From Entophlyctis helioformis (taxonomy: Eukaryota > Chytridiomycota > Chytridiomycetes > Chytridiales > Chytriomycetaceae), in the NCBI GenBank assembly GCA_025526915.1, contig JAHLKH010000091.1:34633-98632 (forward strand): DNA of 64,000 bases. The letters run 5' to 3'. The position numbers and the translations under genes were made by a program. Numbering within the stretch: position 1 is the stretch's first letter; each line of letters opens with the position of its first letter. The notes beneath the pieces are model-generated. The model ran no database searches and was not told where the DNA came from. It saw nothing but the letters and a program-made list of their open reading frames with translations. Shown piece after piece: positions 11,801-24,111 of the stretch.

Positions 11801-12753
11801 CCGAGTCTGTGTCCAACGTTAGCGGCGATTGCCGGCTGATGCTCCGACAGACAGCAAGCACATGCACGCCACATGCCTTTTTCAACATGCGGAAAGTCTT
11901 GCGTGAGTATCCAGACATGCAGTCAAAGAGTTGGTCCTGCATCTCCTTTCCTGTACAGCAGTACGGCAGCGATCAGTCGCATGCACCGACTTTGCATGGG
12001 CGGCGGCAGGTACACTCGCCTCCTTTTGACGACTCCAGCGACCGTAGCAGCAGCTCAATCTCTGTCGCCAGAGCACCGATATCATCGTGGCTGAGCTGAT
12101 CGCGGTACATCCTTGACTGGCAATGTCAGCCATCAGCGCCAGCGGCTGTTCATCGCCAGCCGTTGGGCTCACCTTGTGTTGGGCAAGTCTTTGACCACGG
12201 CTTTGGAGGACAGCATGATCTGGCTCTCGGTTGACCGTCGCCACTGAATTTTGGTTGTTTTCTGTCTCAGCGACGACGGAATCGGAGGCGGCTGAGGTGG
12301 AGTGTAAGCAAGGCCAGACGCAGTCGAGAGAGCACGAGACAGTTTAGGCGTCGATATGGCTCGAGACAGAGCGGTACTCCGTTGCGGTTTGTCCTCTAGT
12401 ATTGATCTGGGGATGGGGTTTCCAGGAGCCATGCTACTTCCACTACCCCTTCCGCTCGCAGCATTTCCTGCATTCCGCAAGCCATCGGCTACAGACGTGG
12501 CATGGCGAAGTGACGAGCGTCTGTTTGCTGCTGCTCCAGTCGCACCGGCTTGTGGAATCGACGCGCTTCCAGTGGTGACTGAGCGTGCTAGTCCATCAAG
12601 ACCGTAGCCACTCCCAGCGGCAAAGCCCAGGCCGCTGAGAGATCCTTTTGAAGCAGCAAGGCCTGCGCCGACGCCGCCGACGCCAACGCCGCTACCGACA
12701 TTGGCCGTGTCCAGCGAAACGCGTCTCAAGTCTTGCAGCGAAACGCGGGACAT
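8878..12753 (-). CDS. Long coiled-coil protein, multi-exon, unidentified
   Basis: About ten exons can be followed from the ATG at 12751-12753 (MSRVSLQDLRRVSLDTANV) to the stop near 8878. The N-terminal third is low-complexity and rich in Ser/Gly/Arg, then KTTKIQWRRSTESQIML. Next come short helical exons (MYRDQLSHDDIGALATEIE, MQDQLFDCMSGYSRKTFRML, DRDETVNNMLHDFEQMEEEN). A long coiled coil follows (about 9950-10560), with heptad-like runs such as ERERKEYARALKETEDAH. The exon LPLTNETHLLLRRMIETNNL leads to a C-terminal region with GTLVYEKTAFGRPG and a disordered tail. This layout is common among cilium or basal-body proteins, but that is only an impression. Exon borders are approximate. Confidence 0.6.
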
Positions 12754-12854
12754 GGATTCACGATCATGTGGCAACCCAGATGCAAGGGCATTTCGTCTCG
12801 ACCAACGGATTGTCGCCCATTGTTGTTTTCCAAAAGTAAGCCCATCTGGTGTGT
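12754..12854. promoter_or_regulatory. Short divergent promoter, coiled-coil gene / ARM-cyclase gene
   Basis: Only about 100 bp separate two opposed start codons (12753 and 12855). No TATA box or repeat is visible. Confidence 0.4.
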
Positions 12855-15800
12855 ATGATGCAGCCTTCTGTGTCAGATGCTGGCCGCAAAGCCATGCATG
12901 TCTACACTCTTGGCGGTCTTCCTGAGGAGCAAGCAGCTCTGGGCGGCCGAGGGGGATCAGGCGGCCTGCTGTCCTCCGAGCAGCCCACAGATCGAGACGC
13001 CGTGCCGCGATCCATGAGCAGGCCAGCATCACCCGTGCGACGCCCACCCTCTCGCACATCCTCGCGGTCTGGACAGCAATCGCCATCGCACAGCACGCGG
13101 CCACAGCAAGGAAACAATACCGTCACTTCTTTGGGTTCACCAGTGAGCATGTCTCTCCAGCTGCAGGGCACCGACGTAGACAGGCTTGTGCAGGCTGCCG
13201 CAAGCACCAAATGGACAACTGCCAGCGGTGCCATGCCACGTCCGTCGAGCGCAGCGATCAACACCATCAAGACCAAGGCGGCTGCAAAGGAAAAGAATGC
13301 CCAAAACTACACGAGGACGCATTCCGCCACGGTGCAGACCCAGATGGCGGCCACTCGCCAGGCAGTCGCCATGACGGCCCCGTTTCACGGCGCACGCGAA
13401 GCGTTTGCGGTTGTTGCAACGTCGGCATCCACAGCGTCACCATCCATCGCCGGATCTCCAGGCGTCACGCCGCAAACATCTCCAACCATTGCAAAGAATG
13501 CGCTCAACGGTATGATTGTCACTTCCGCGTCTGTGTCTCCAAATGGCGCCGGCGATGGACCAGGACAGACCCAGAATCACGGATCTCCGACCAACATGCA
13601 GAGTGCATCAGGCAACTCGACTTCAGGCCGGCATCCGACTCAAACCATATCGCCCACCACCAGTCCTCCACCAGAAGATCTGCAGCCTGGCGCTACAGCC
13701 ATGCTTGGTGTCCGTCACGTTCAATCCTACCCAACCGGAGCACACACCTCTGGATTCTATACCAAAGTGCGCATCGATCAATCCAAAGGAGTGGGCCGGA
13801 CACCCACCGTCGCAGCCATGCTGCGCGAGCACGACCAACATTCCAGACCGCCGCGACGGGCTTCTTTAGCTTCAACCTCTACTCCATTGCCGCCATCCAC
13901 TGGCGGATCACCGGCAGGGACCGGCGGCCAGCACTCTCCCACACGTCACCAGACAATAGACTCATCTGCAGATTCATCGGATCTCGGCAACAGCTTCAAC
14001 TCGAGCTCCAGGCTGATGCCACGCAATCCTCGGTCACGGCCAAACAGTGCACAGCCGGGCCAGTCTGGGTCGCCCATGAGCGCCAACTCACCAATCCCGC
14101 CCGCGCCGTCCAGCCTTCCTGCACCAGACATGTCGCGCATAGGACTCCAGCTAGCGCGACTGACCGACTGTGACACGACGCAAGAGCGGATTCTCGAGTC
14201 GTTGGGCATTCTCATACGCCTATGCCAAGAGGCAACATGTATGCATGCACGTCTGGACTGCCTGGCTTTCACAGTTTGCTGATCGCCATGTTTCATGCCA
14301 TAGCACCGCCCATGCCTGTGCTGCTCTATGAGGAAGGGATCCTCTCCGCCCTCTTGTCTCTTATCCCAAGAGCAACGTCGTGGCCAGAAGTCGAAGCAAG
14401 CATCTGCGTCCTTGTAAACATCATCCTCAACGCCAACGGTGTGTTGTGTTTTGGCTCATCTGGCACAGTCGGTCACCTTGTGGCGAGTCGCTTTCAACTG
14501 ACTCGTTTGCTGTCTGGATCAACAGCAACGGCGTCGGCCGACTTTATCAAGCTCGGCGGCATCCCTCTCCTCACAAGGGCAGCAGAGATATCATCCAAAT
14601 GTATTGTACAACTCCGCGACTGTTATGCTCCATGGCATTACCCTGTCGCTGACTCTGCCTTGGCGGTGCAAAACAAACAGCATACCTGGAAGCAAAGAGC
14701 TTTATCGACCGTCGCAACAATGGAGCACCCCAGTCTGAACTGCAGCGCCGATCTTCGCTGGACCAGTCGATCAATCGCCGGCCAGGAAGCGGGAACCGCC
14801 GGATGAGTTTGTCCAACTCGTTCCCAACACAGGACATGGACGCCATGTGCCCAGCCTTCGCGTTTCGACCTTTTTCGAGACGGCCCAATCGCAATCCAAC
14901 AACCAGCACGTGCCAAAAGAAGAGGTGTGCGAGCCCATCCGCTTCATTGCCATGGACCACGAGACCATTGTTGAAGGGCTGCTGCACAAGTACTATGACC
15001 CCAAGTTTATCGAGCAGCTGGACAAGATGGACAAGCAGGCCAAGGGCGAGGTTGTTAGAAGCATGCTGGCGCTGTTTGAGCGTGTCGACAGCCTTCTGGC
15101 TGTGAGTGCGGCCATGGCTCTCGATCTCAACCTCGAGAACGCTCTCGACAAAATCCTTGATGACGCCATCCGCATGATCCATGCCGAGCTTGTGCTCATG
15201 TACCTTATCGATCCCGAGACTGGCGAGCTCACGGCGTACGAGCAGCAATCGTCCGGTCTCGGTGCACGCGAGCGAGAGCTTGTCGGAATGGCAAGGTTTC
15301 CAGCCGGGTACGGCATTGCGGGCCAAGCAGCCGAGATGGGTGAGCTCATCAACGTCCGCGATCCACTGACGTATCCCAAGTTCCAAGACGACATTGACTA
15401 TCGCGGCGGCAGTGTTCAAGCCCACTCGATCATTTGCGTGCCCATCTGCTCCAATGACGGCACGACATTGGCTGTTCTCGAAGTCGTCAACAAGCTCAAC
15501 AACGAGGGCGAGAAATGCTACTTTGACCACCAGGACGAGTATTTGCTCAAGTCGCTCGGCATCACGTCTGGCACCATCATGGGCAACGCCAAGATGTACG
15601 AGACCATGCGCAATACACAGAAAAAGGTGGAGGTGCTGCTGGAGACGACGCGGTCGCTTGGGTCGATCATGGAGCTTGATGTTCTTGTCAAGCACATCAT
15701 GGAGTCGGCCAAAGAGCTGCTTTCGGCAGACCGATGCACGCTGTTTCTGAACGACAGCGAACGGAAACAGCTGCGTGCGATTATTCAGGGCAGAGATTCA

Positions 15801-17707
15801 GTGCAGGAGATCCGGATTCCTCGCAATGCCGGCATTGCTGGAGCTGTTTTCACCACGGGAGAACCAATCAACATTCCTGATGCGTACAAGGATTCACGGT
15901 GAGTTGCCGGATGTGTACCGATCGTGCGGTGTGCCGTAAACTGACACGGCGGCGAACACGGTTTGCTGTAGTTTCAACCCAGCGGTCGACAAGCAGACAG
16001 GATACCGCACACGCAACATTCTGTGCATGCCCATCAAGAATCTGCACGGTGAGGCCATTGGAGTCACGCAGATGATCAACAAGAAGGCTGGCGCGTTTTC
16101 AGCCGAAGACGAGATGATTCTGAGCTCGTTCTCTGCACAAGGTTAGATGCATGGGCAGCGTGCGGCATGTGTGGTTGCAGCAGCTGATCTCCATCTCGAT
16201 GCAACAGCTGCCGTTGCGATTGAAAAGTCCCAGCTGTTCAAGAAGACCGAGGACATGCGCATCTATCTGCAGGGCATCCTAAGTTCCATCACCAGCTGTG
16301 TGATTACCCTCGATCCACAGATGAAAATGGTGCGTGCATCCTATGAGCACTGATTGGGATTGGCGGGCTGCCACGCTGACCATCCACGATCATGACCAAC
16401 AGCACACATCCAACCGTCCTTGGTTTGCAAATGCGATTGGGACGACAGAAGAGTTTATGAAAGAGAACCCGTGTGACAAGTGGATCAACCCAGAGAACCA
16501 CCACCTCATCAACGACATCAAGCAAGTGTACGAGGATGGCCAGTCGATCTACTCGGCCGAATACGAGATCAAGGGATCCAACAACTCGACCGTGATTGTC
16601 AACTACCAGGTGATGCCCCTCATTGGCAGCAAGGGTGTCGTCATTGTCGTGGACGACATTTCGTCCGAAAAACGCGCTGTGATGACGCTGGGTCGGTACA
16701 TGTCGCCTGCGCTCGCCAAGCAAGTCATGGAGGACAACGGGCAGCTCGGTGGAAAGCGCAAGAAAGTATCGATCCTGTTCAGTGATATCCGGTCGTTCAC
16801 GACGTTGTCTGAGGGCATGGAGCCGACAGATGTCGTCGAGATGCTCAACCACCACTTTACCGATGCAGTCAATGCCATCACAGACGAGCAGGGCATTCTG
16901 GACAAGTTCATTGGTGAGATGGCCGTGGCTTTGCCCACCTACTTTCAAGTGCTTCAAGAATTGCTTGCTGACAACGGCCGTGATGCACGGGAAACAGGCG
17001 ATGCTGTGATGGCCGTGTTTGGCGTGCCGTTTGCGAGTCCGGAAGATGCCGTCCACGCGTGCAATACGGCGCTCCGCATGCGAGAGAGTCTGGCCATCTC
17101 AAACAAGGAGCGTGCAGCAGCTGGCAAGCAAACAATCAAGATTGGCATCGGAGTCAACACTGGCATGGTGAGTGCGCACACAGCCCAGGCATGATGGGAG
17201 TGCACGGATTGTTTTGGCTGACACGCGAGCGTGCATGTGGCGTGCCAGGTGCTGTCTGGCAACATTGGCTCGACCAAGCGCATGGAATTCAGCTGTATCG
17301 GCGATGCAGTCAACCTCGCATCGCGCACAGAGGGGCTTACAAAGTACTACGGCATCACCATCCTCGTGACAGAGTACACGCTCATGGAAACAGGCGACGC
17401 ATTCCTGACACGCGAAGTGGAGTCGGTGGTGGTCACGGGCAAGAAGACGAGTGTGCGCATGTTTGAGCTTCTGGGTCGCAAGACCGACGAGCTGGAACCG
17501 CAGGTCGCAGAGGCAATACGGTTGTACGAGTCGGCGTTTGGGCTATACAAGGGCCGCATGTTTGCAGAGGCAGCAGAGATATTCAGATCGGCCGTCGAGG
17601 TGTCGAACGACGGGCCGTCCAAGGTCCTGCTGTCACGCTGCGAGCATTACATGGTAGATCCGCCGCCGCCTGAGTGGGATGGCGTGCATGTAGCCGAGGG
17701 AAAATGA
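12855..17707 (+). CDS. ARM-GAF-GAF-PAS-class III nucleotide cyclase (apparent single gene)
   Basis: Exon 1 (12855-14238) encodes a long Ser/Pro-rich region and the first ARM helices. Exons 2 (14304-14438), 3 (14526-14600) and 4 (from 14681) add armadillo units with consistent splice phases, e.g. [17 protein letters not shown]. From about 14850 the frame is one base off and encodes two GAF domains ([20 protein letters not shown]...; [17 protein letters not shown]...), a PAS-like segment and a cyclase domain. The cyclase has [17 protein letters not shown] and, across an intron, [12 protein letters not shown], which carry the two metal-binding aspartates, plus [11 protein letters not shown]. The stop is at 17705-17707. 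GAF-class III cyclases make cAMP or cGMP from NTPs under ligand control. The ARM frame has no stop until about 15105, so a separate ARM gene would have to end inside the cyclase. One missing base between 14737 and 14850 would join them. Nucleotide specificity was not assigned. Confidence 0.7.
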
Positions 17708-18688
17708 ACCATATTGTTCTCCAAGTTGCCATGCATGGTGCAGTTGGCGCTCTGGCTGCGGACCAAGGATCGGTGCATCGCTTCCCAGTGGCCAAGTACA
17801 CGTATCTGGAGACGCTGGGCGGGCCAGCAGCAGGCGCCGAGGCTGCAGACATGGCGGGATCGCAAATGTCTCAGACAACTGTGGCGGGCTCCGCTTCAGC
17901 TGCGGGCACAGCAAGGCAGACCGTGCGCTGGGTGCAGTGGCCGCTGTCTCCCCTGATCTTTTCCGTGTGCGAGGGCTCCGTGTCCAGCAGTGCGCCAGCC
18001 AGCGCGGCCGGGCCAGCGCCGGCCTGCCCGCAGTTCCGTCTCGAGTGCTCGCATCCGTCGGCCGAGTTCTGTTTGGTGCGTGAGACGCTTGTGAGACACG
18101 CGGTCCGTGCACATCCAGCGAGCGTGTCTCTCACTCCTGCGCGTCACGCCTGCCTGGCTGCCTGCTTGTCATGCACAGGAGAGCCTGGACCTGACGCCCG
18201 CGTCGATTGCTGCAGCAAAGTGCGCCATCTGGCAGTCGAGCGACCGCCAGCTGTGGGTGCGCTACACGCATCCGCCCCAGCGGCCCGTCCGCAAGTTCCG
18301 GCTGAGCTTTGGGTCCGACTCGCTGTTTGCCTCTTGCGTCCTTGTCCTCTCGCGCCTCTGCACGATCCGGCAGGTGCAGCAGCCCATCCCCACGCCAGCT
18401 CCTTCTGCCACGCCCTCGACAGCAGCTGCCGCTGAGACTGTGCCGCCCCAGGCCGCCAATGCCGCTCCAAGGCACGGCCTGCTGCTGTTCCAAGCAAGCC
18501 AAATCCCCAAAGACGTCATTGACCAAGCCTGGCGCTCGTTCATGGGCGATCAGGGCATTGTGGACGATGAGCTGCCAGAACAGCTCCGCTGCGACTCCTC
18601 CTGCCGCGCTCTGTGGGCGGCTCGAGTGGCAGACCTGCTTGCCTGTCCACCAGACACGCCTGCAGACCCACTCCCCAACCCACAATGA
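17704..18688 (+). CDS. Unidentified two-exon protein; weak Rec114-like impression
   Basis: The ATG at 17704 overlaps the cyclase stop as ATGA; an internal ATG at 17731 is also possible. Exon 1 runs to about 18076. The intron (GTGCGTGAG...CACAG) ends at 18178 and exon 2 starts GAG AGC CTG (ESLDLTPASIAAAKCAIW). The protein has about 295 residues: an N-terminal globular part with VRWVQWPLSPLIFSV and FRLECSH, then KFRLSFGSDSLFASCVLVL, an Ala/Pro linker and a helical C-terminus. A PH-like half followed by a disordered region and a C-terminal helix recalls meiotic Rec114 proteins. The similarity is faint and I would not name it on this evidence. Confidence 0.45.
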
Positions 18689-18740
18689 ACCGTCGCGTCC
18701 AAGCTGACGTTTGTCCGCCACCACAAAACAATCTGGAAGC

Positions 18741-21652
18741 ATGTCGGCTCAAGCCCGTGCTGGCCAGAAGCTGACCATCGGCACTGGCTTCTCTGCAGCA
18801 AAGCTTGGCGGCACTGCTGCTGGCGGCGGCGGCGGCGGCGGTGACCTGCAGTCGCCGGCCATCGACACATCGCTTCTCACAGACACCCAGAAGAGCAGCA
18901 TGTTTGGCCCTGCATCCACCGCTGCAGCCGCCGACTTTGAGGAGGGCAACCACGACATCATCCGGCTCAGCGCTGACATCGACCGCCAGCTGTCCAAGAT
19001 CCTGACCCACAGCGACGCTCTGGATACCAGCGACCTCAATGCCATCGAGTATGTCAACAACATCTTTCCAAACGAGCAGTCGCTATCGGCCGCGGACAAG
19101 GTGCTGGACAAGCTCAAGCGCCAGATCAAGATGCTTGACAAGGAGCTCAAGGACCTGGTTCGCCACCAGACTGATGCCAGCCAGCAGACGCGACAAGAGC
19201 TTGTCGAGGTCAAGCAGGCCATCCTGGATCTGGTGTCCAGGATCAAGGCCATCAAGTCAAGGGCCGGCGACTCTGAGCAGCTGGTGCTCGAGATCACACA
19301 CGACATCAAGTCCCTTGACCGTGCCAAGAAGAACCTCACGCACACCATCAATGTGCTGCGCAGACTGCAGATGTTTGGTGAGTCTGCCCTGCGCCACCGC
19401 TCTACACGTGACTCTGGTGCCTAATCGCCCGTGGCAGTCAATGCGCTGGAGCAGCTCAAGGGCGTTGCCAATCGTAAGCAGTACCGGGAGACGGCGCATT
19501 TGCTGCAGGTTGTTCTTGAGCTTGTCAAGCATTTCAAGGCGTTCAAGAATGTCAAGCAAGTCGCGGCTCTCTGCGACGCTGTTGCGCAGTTCCAGACAGA
19601 GATGAAGCGCACCATCTTCAACGAGTTTGAAGCCAGGTACTCTGTGCGATCTGCTCTCACCTAAGACTGCCGACTCGTGCTGACTGACGCTGTGCTTGAG
19701 CAGCTTCATCAACGGCACATACAAGCATCAGGCACAAGTGCTCAATGACGCGTGCCTTGTAGTCGAGAGCATGGACTTTGATGCCAAGTATGCAGCGCAG
19801 GATTGCGTGGGATCATTAGACCATGGGCGACTCACAACCATTGCCAACAGGACGCCGCTTGTTGACTGGTACTGCGATCTGCAGCTCAAAGACTACCGCA
19901 GCATCTTCCGAAACAACCCAGAAGTTGCCGGACTGGGCGACATCTCAAGACGGTATGCATGGCTCAAGCGCACGCTCAAGACGCACGACGAGCAGCACGC
20001 CAATCTGTTTCCACACGAGTGGCAAGTGGCAGAATGCTTGACGGTCACGTTCTGCGACGACACACGCAAGGATCTGTCCGACATCCTCGCCCGCACCGAC
20101 AAGGACAACACGCTCGACACCATCCAGATGCTGCAAGCCATCCAGGCCACAATGGAGTTTGAGAGCAAGGTCGACAAGCGATTCACGGCACGGGTAAATT
20201 CAAGACATGTCTCAGATCGCTATGCTTTGTGCTCACATTGCCACATTGCAGGATCCGACCGTGCTGGTGCGAGACGAAAACGAACTGGCGCCAAAGACGT
20301 CCAAGTTTTACAAGATCATCTCATCCTGTTTCGAGATGTACCTGTGGCGCTTTATTGACATGGAAGACAGGGCACTGGCCGAAAAGTTTGATGGATTCAA
20401 GTCGCAGGCACCTACAGCAGACGAAGAGGCAGTGCTTCTGTCATCCACGGAGCTGTTCCTGTTCTACCGCCAGTCGCTCGTCAACTGCGCCAGACTGTCG
20501 ACGCGAAAGGCGTTCCTTGATCTGTGCAAAATGTTTGGCAAGTGGCTCAAGAACTACAACGACATTCTGCTGGGCAAGCTGCCCAAGGACGAGCGACGAG
20601 TTCCGACCGAGGACGACATCCGCATCATTTGCTTTGTGATCAACACGGCCGACTACTGCTCCAGCACGACCGGCCAGGTAACGGCATCACGACGGTGGCG
20701 ATTGAGCAGCACGCATGGTGATGGCTGACATGCACTCCTTGTCCTGTTTCCAGCTGGAGGAGAAGCTGACGGAGAAGATTGACGCCGAGTTCAAGGGCTT
20801 GCTTAGCATGAGTGCAGAAAAGGATGCATTCATGAACACATGTGTGGTGGCTGTCCAAGCCCTTGTGCGCGCCATTGAAAACGCAAACGAGACGGCCTTT
20901 ACAGCCATGATCAAGCGGCCGTGGGGCACGATCTCGTCAGTCGGCGACCAGTCAGAGCACATCACCATGATCGCAGCCAACCTCTCCTCTGCCATCCGCA
21001 TCATCCGCCGCACCATCACCGCCTCAAAGTTCTTCCGTGTGTTCTGTGACAAGTTTGCCGAGTCCTTCATCGCCAAGTACCTGGCGAACATCTACAAGTG
21101 CCGCCCGCTGTCGGAAGTTGGCGCGGAGCAGATGCTGCTTGACACGCACTCTCTCAAGAATATCCTGCTGGAGATGTCGACGCTTGGCGCGGATCCGCCC
21201 ACACAGCCGCCGCCAGCATATGTCAAGATTCTGAGCAAGGGCATCTCGAAAGTGGAGCAGCTCCTCAAGGTCGTGTTGCGGCCACAGGATCCTCCCGACA
21301 TCCTCGTGGACACGTACAATCTGCTCTACCAAGACTACAACACGGCAAACTTTCAAAAGATCCTTGAGCTCAAGGTATGTATGAGTCTGGTCCTTGGTTT
21401 GCAGTGGCTGGCATTGATGTGTGTGTGTGTTTGTGTTGACGCGAGCGCGTGGCGGCTGCTGTGCAGGGTCTCCGCCGAAGCGAGATGCAGCAGATCCTGG
21501 ACGTGTTCCAGATCAAGATTCCTGCTGGCACGCAGCCCACATCACCGCAACCTCCTGGCGGGCCATCGGATCCAAACGCCAAGTTGTCCATGGGCAACTT
21601 CAAGCCAGACTTCCGCAAGTTTATGAACAACATGAACATGAAGCGGACATGA
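18741..21652 (+). CDS. VPS53: VPS53, GARP/EARP tethering-complex subunit
   Basis: VPS53 tethers endosome-derived vesicles at the trans-Golgi network together with Vps51, Vps52 and Vps54. The start is the ATG at 18741 (MSAQARAGQKLTIG). A Gly-rich insert is followed by the conserved N-terminal coiled coil: NAIEYVNNIFPNEQSL, VLDKLKRQIKMLDKELKDL, NVLRRLQMFVNALEQLKG. The helical-rod exons continue through NPEVAGLGDISRRYAWLKRT, LFPHEWQVAE and FEMYLWRFIDMEDRALAEKF to a C-terminus with GLRRSEMQQILDVFQIKIP. There are at least six introns of 60-100 bp. The length (about 800 aa) and domain order are normal. Confidence 0.95.
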
Positions 21653-21900
21653 GCGGAGCATGCCTGCAATGCCATCATGCTCATGCGCAACGGCAGCCGC
21701 GTGAATGAAGCTACTGGTTGGAAGGGACGAATGAGATTTACTCCAAATCGCATGGTGGTCCGGAAATGAAGGGAGTGGCTCCCCAGGTCACTTCTTGGTA
21801 ACCTATGATACCAGCAGGCAGAAAGACAAACGGATGGACAGATGGACAGATGGACAGATGGGTGTATGGGTGCATGATATGAGGACAAAACAAAGGCCAA
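21653..21900. other. Intergenic, VPS53 3' / AGX1 3'
   Basis: This convergent 3' region holds a short tandem repeat of ACAGATGG units at about 21834-21860. No gene is seen. Confidence 0.5.
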
Positions 21901-23621
21901 TCAGAGACGAGATTTGCCATGTAAGCACGCCTGATGCACAATGAGCTGTGGTGTCGTTGCACAGCCGAATATCGGCAGACAAGACCAGATCAATAAAGGC
22001 AATACGCTCCTCACCTTGAGAGCGTGCTCGAGTGCGGCAATGACCTTGTCAAGGTGGCCGTTCTGAGTCTCGGTCGCAGACACGTTCATCTGGCGGTGGA
22101 TTCGTTTGCATGAGACGCTCGGCATGGCAATATGGCAGTCACATGGCGGATCAACCACTTACGTGACCAATACGGAAGTACTTTGTGTTGTGCAGCGGGT
22201 GCAGACCACCGGCAATGACAACGCCAGACTCGCCAAACGACTTGAGGAAGTCGGCGGGTGCAACGCCCTCGGGATAGTAGACGGCCGAGAGCGAGTGGGC
22301 AGCAATGTCGCGGGACACAGGCACCTGTCCATCACATCATTCAGTCAGTCAGTCATTCAGTCGGTCTTGGCTTGCACTATCCGCAGAAAGGCAGACTCAC
22401 CAGCTGGAGACCGTGGCGTGCAATGACGTCCTTGATCTTGTCCGACGCCTCAACGTGCTGGCGGAAGCGCACATCGAGGTCGCGGCTGACGAGCTGCTTG
22501 AGACTCGTCTCGAGGGCAAGGATCAGCTGCACCGGCGGCGTGGCAAAGTACGATGGCTGGCGGGCCTCGTACTTTTGCATGATGGGCAGCCACTTGGCAA
22601 ACGAGCCAAAGTAAGTCGTGGGTAGAGCCTTTCGGTTCTTGAAGGCAGTCTATGCACCGATCCATTCGTCCATGCCAAGTGCGGCCAACGCATGTTAGAA
22701 CGTTGCAAGAATCGGATGGCTGGGAAAGGCATGGCACTTGCCAGAGCCTTCTGGCTGACGACCATGATGGCAAGACCGGGAGGAACACCAATAGCCTTTT
22801 GGCTGGCAGTCATGACGACATCGACGCCCCACTCCTCCATCTTGATGTCCTCAGCACCAACCGAGCAGACGCCATCCAGCGCAATGAGCGTGTCCGGCGA
22901 GATCTCGTGGACAAGCTTGGCGATGGCGCGAATGTCGTTGAGGACGCCGGTGGACGTGTCGACATGTGTGACCGTCACCAGCTTGTACTTGTCGGCCTTG
23001 AGCGCAGCGGCGATGTCGTTGAGCTCGGGACGGTCGCCAAAGGGAGCGGTCAGCTGCTTGACACTGGGCCGTAGACCTGCAGACACTCGGCGAACCAGTC
23101 GCCAAAGATGCCCGTGTTGACGACGAGCGCCTTCTCGCCAGGCTCGATCAGGTTGGCGGCCGTCATGTCCCACGTGAGGGTGCCTGAGCCGGCAACGATG
23201 AACGGCTGGCCGGTCTGTGCGTGGTCGCGAGGTTGGGTTTGCATGGGATGGGATGATCCGGTCAGACACGTGAACGCGACGGCAACAGCCGCATGCGTGC
23301 GAGCCAAGTCGCCGAGCTGGCAACGTGCGAGCTTGGCATGCTGCTGGGCGTGCGTGGGAGCGAGCAGCGACTTACGGGAGCAAAGAAGGCCTTGCGGGTG
23401 AGCTCGATGGCCGTGCCAAAGGCGTTGATGAAGGCAGGGTCAACGTGCGACGTGGCGGGGGTGGCCATGGCCTGCAGCACCTCCGAGTCAAACTCGACCG
23501 GGCCTGTGCGTTCAAGCATGCAGGCGAGCAGCAGTGTGTGAGCCATGCATGCCCATGCGCTGCACGGCAACGGGCAGTGGCTGCAGGGCTTACCGGGAAT
23601 CATGCACAGCTTGTGGGACAT
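21901..23621 (-). CDS. AGX1: Alanine-glyoxylate (serine-pyruvate) aminotransferase with peroxisomal C-terminus
   Basis: This PLP enzyme converts glyoxylate to glycine using alanine. The start is the ATG at 23619-23621 (MSHKLCMIPG), with an intron inside the conserved MIPGPVEF motif. Further exons carry ATPATSHVDPAF, VAGSGTLTWDM, VNTGIFGDWFAE, THVDTSTGVLNDI, ALDGVCSVGAED and the PLP-lysine motif VVMTASQKAIGVPPGL, then TYFGSFAKWLP, ARHGLQLV, YYPEGVAPADFLK and HPLHNTKYFRIGH. The last exon ends in the residues SRL, a good PTS1 signal. The last 69-bp GTGAGG...CACAG segment (about 21938-22006) is a multiple of three, so spliced and unspliced messages both end in SRL. Introns number four or five. 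Confidence 0.93.
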
Positions 23622-23741
23622 TCTGGGGAGCGAAGCAGTGGACAGACGACGGCAGATGGGCGTGTGAGCAGTGGGCAAGAATCGTGTTGGCTGGCGGAGT
23701 AGATGTACGAAAGCCAGTTTGTGGAAGGGCGGGAAAGTCGT

Positions 23742-24111
23742 TTATTGGGCGGCCCAGTGCCGATCGACGTCCTTGCCGTAGTTGACAAACAGCTCTTCGC
23801 CTGCTGCAATGTCCCTGGTCGACATCACAAGCACCTGGTTGACAATCGCGCCGTCAATGAACGTGATGTTGGACCGCTGCACATCCTCGTTCATAAAGTG
23901 GAACGGGCAGCTTAGGCGTGGATGGTCGACAAACGGCTGCCCATTCTCGTCTGTGGCATCCAAGATCGTGTTGCGGTACCGATGCTATTGTGTTGGTGCC
24001 AACGGTCAGCATGGCGGCTGTGCTGCTTTCAGCAAAACTGCAGATCCAACTCACTGCATAGTGAGACGCAAGACCGACCCCTTGCGACAACGAGCATGCC
24101 AGCACAAGAGT
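23742..24111 (-). CDS. C-terminal half of a SET-domain protein, no start codon of its own
   Basis: The reading frame ending at 23742-23744 holds a recognisable SET C-terminal core: CPFHFMNEDVQRSNITFIDG, then VLVMSTRDIAAGEELFVNYG. The last part matches the AGEEL-x-YG block that binds S-adenosylmethionine and the target lysine. It is preceded by an intron with GTGAGT donor (about 24054) and ACAATAG acceptor, and then by about 18 codons with no ATG. That upstream exon is in the same frame as LIPT2 and separated from it only by the LIPT2 stop codon. The N-terminal half of the SET domain is missing. It may be a decayed gene, a fragment downstream of LIPT2, or a gene whose first exon was lost to an assembly error. 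Confidence 0.5.

Noticed and set aside
14803..15105. Separate ARM-protein gene ending inside the cyclase
   Set aside because: It would need an unrelated tail read out of frame through the GAF coding region; a joined gene with one missing base is simpler.
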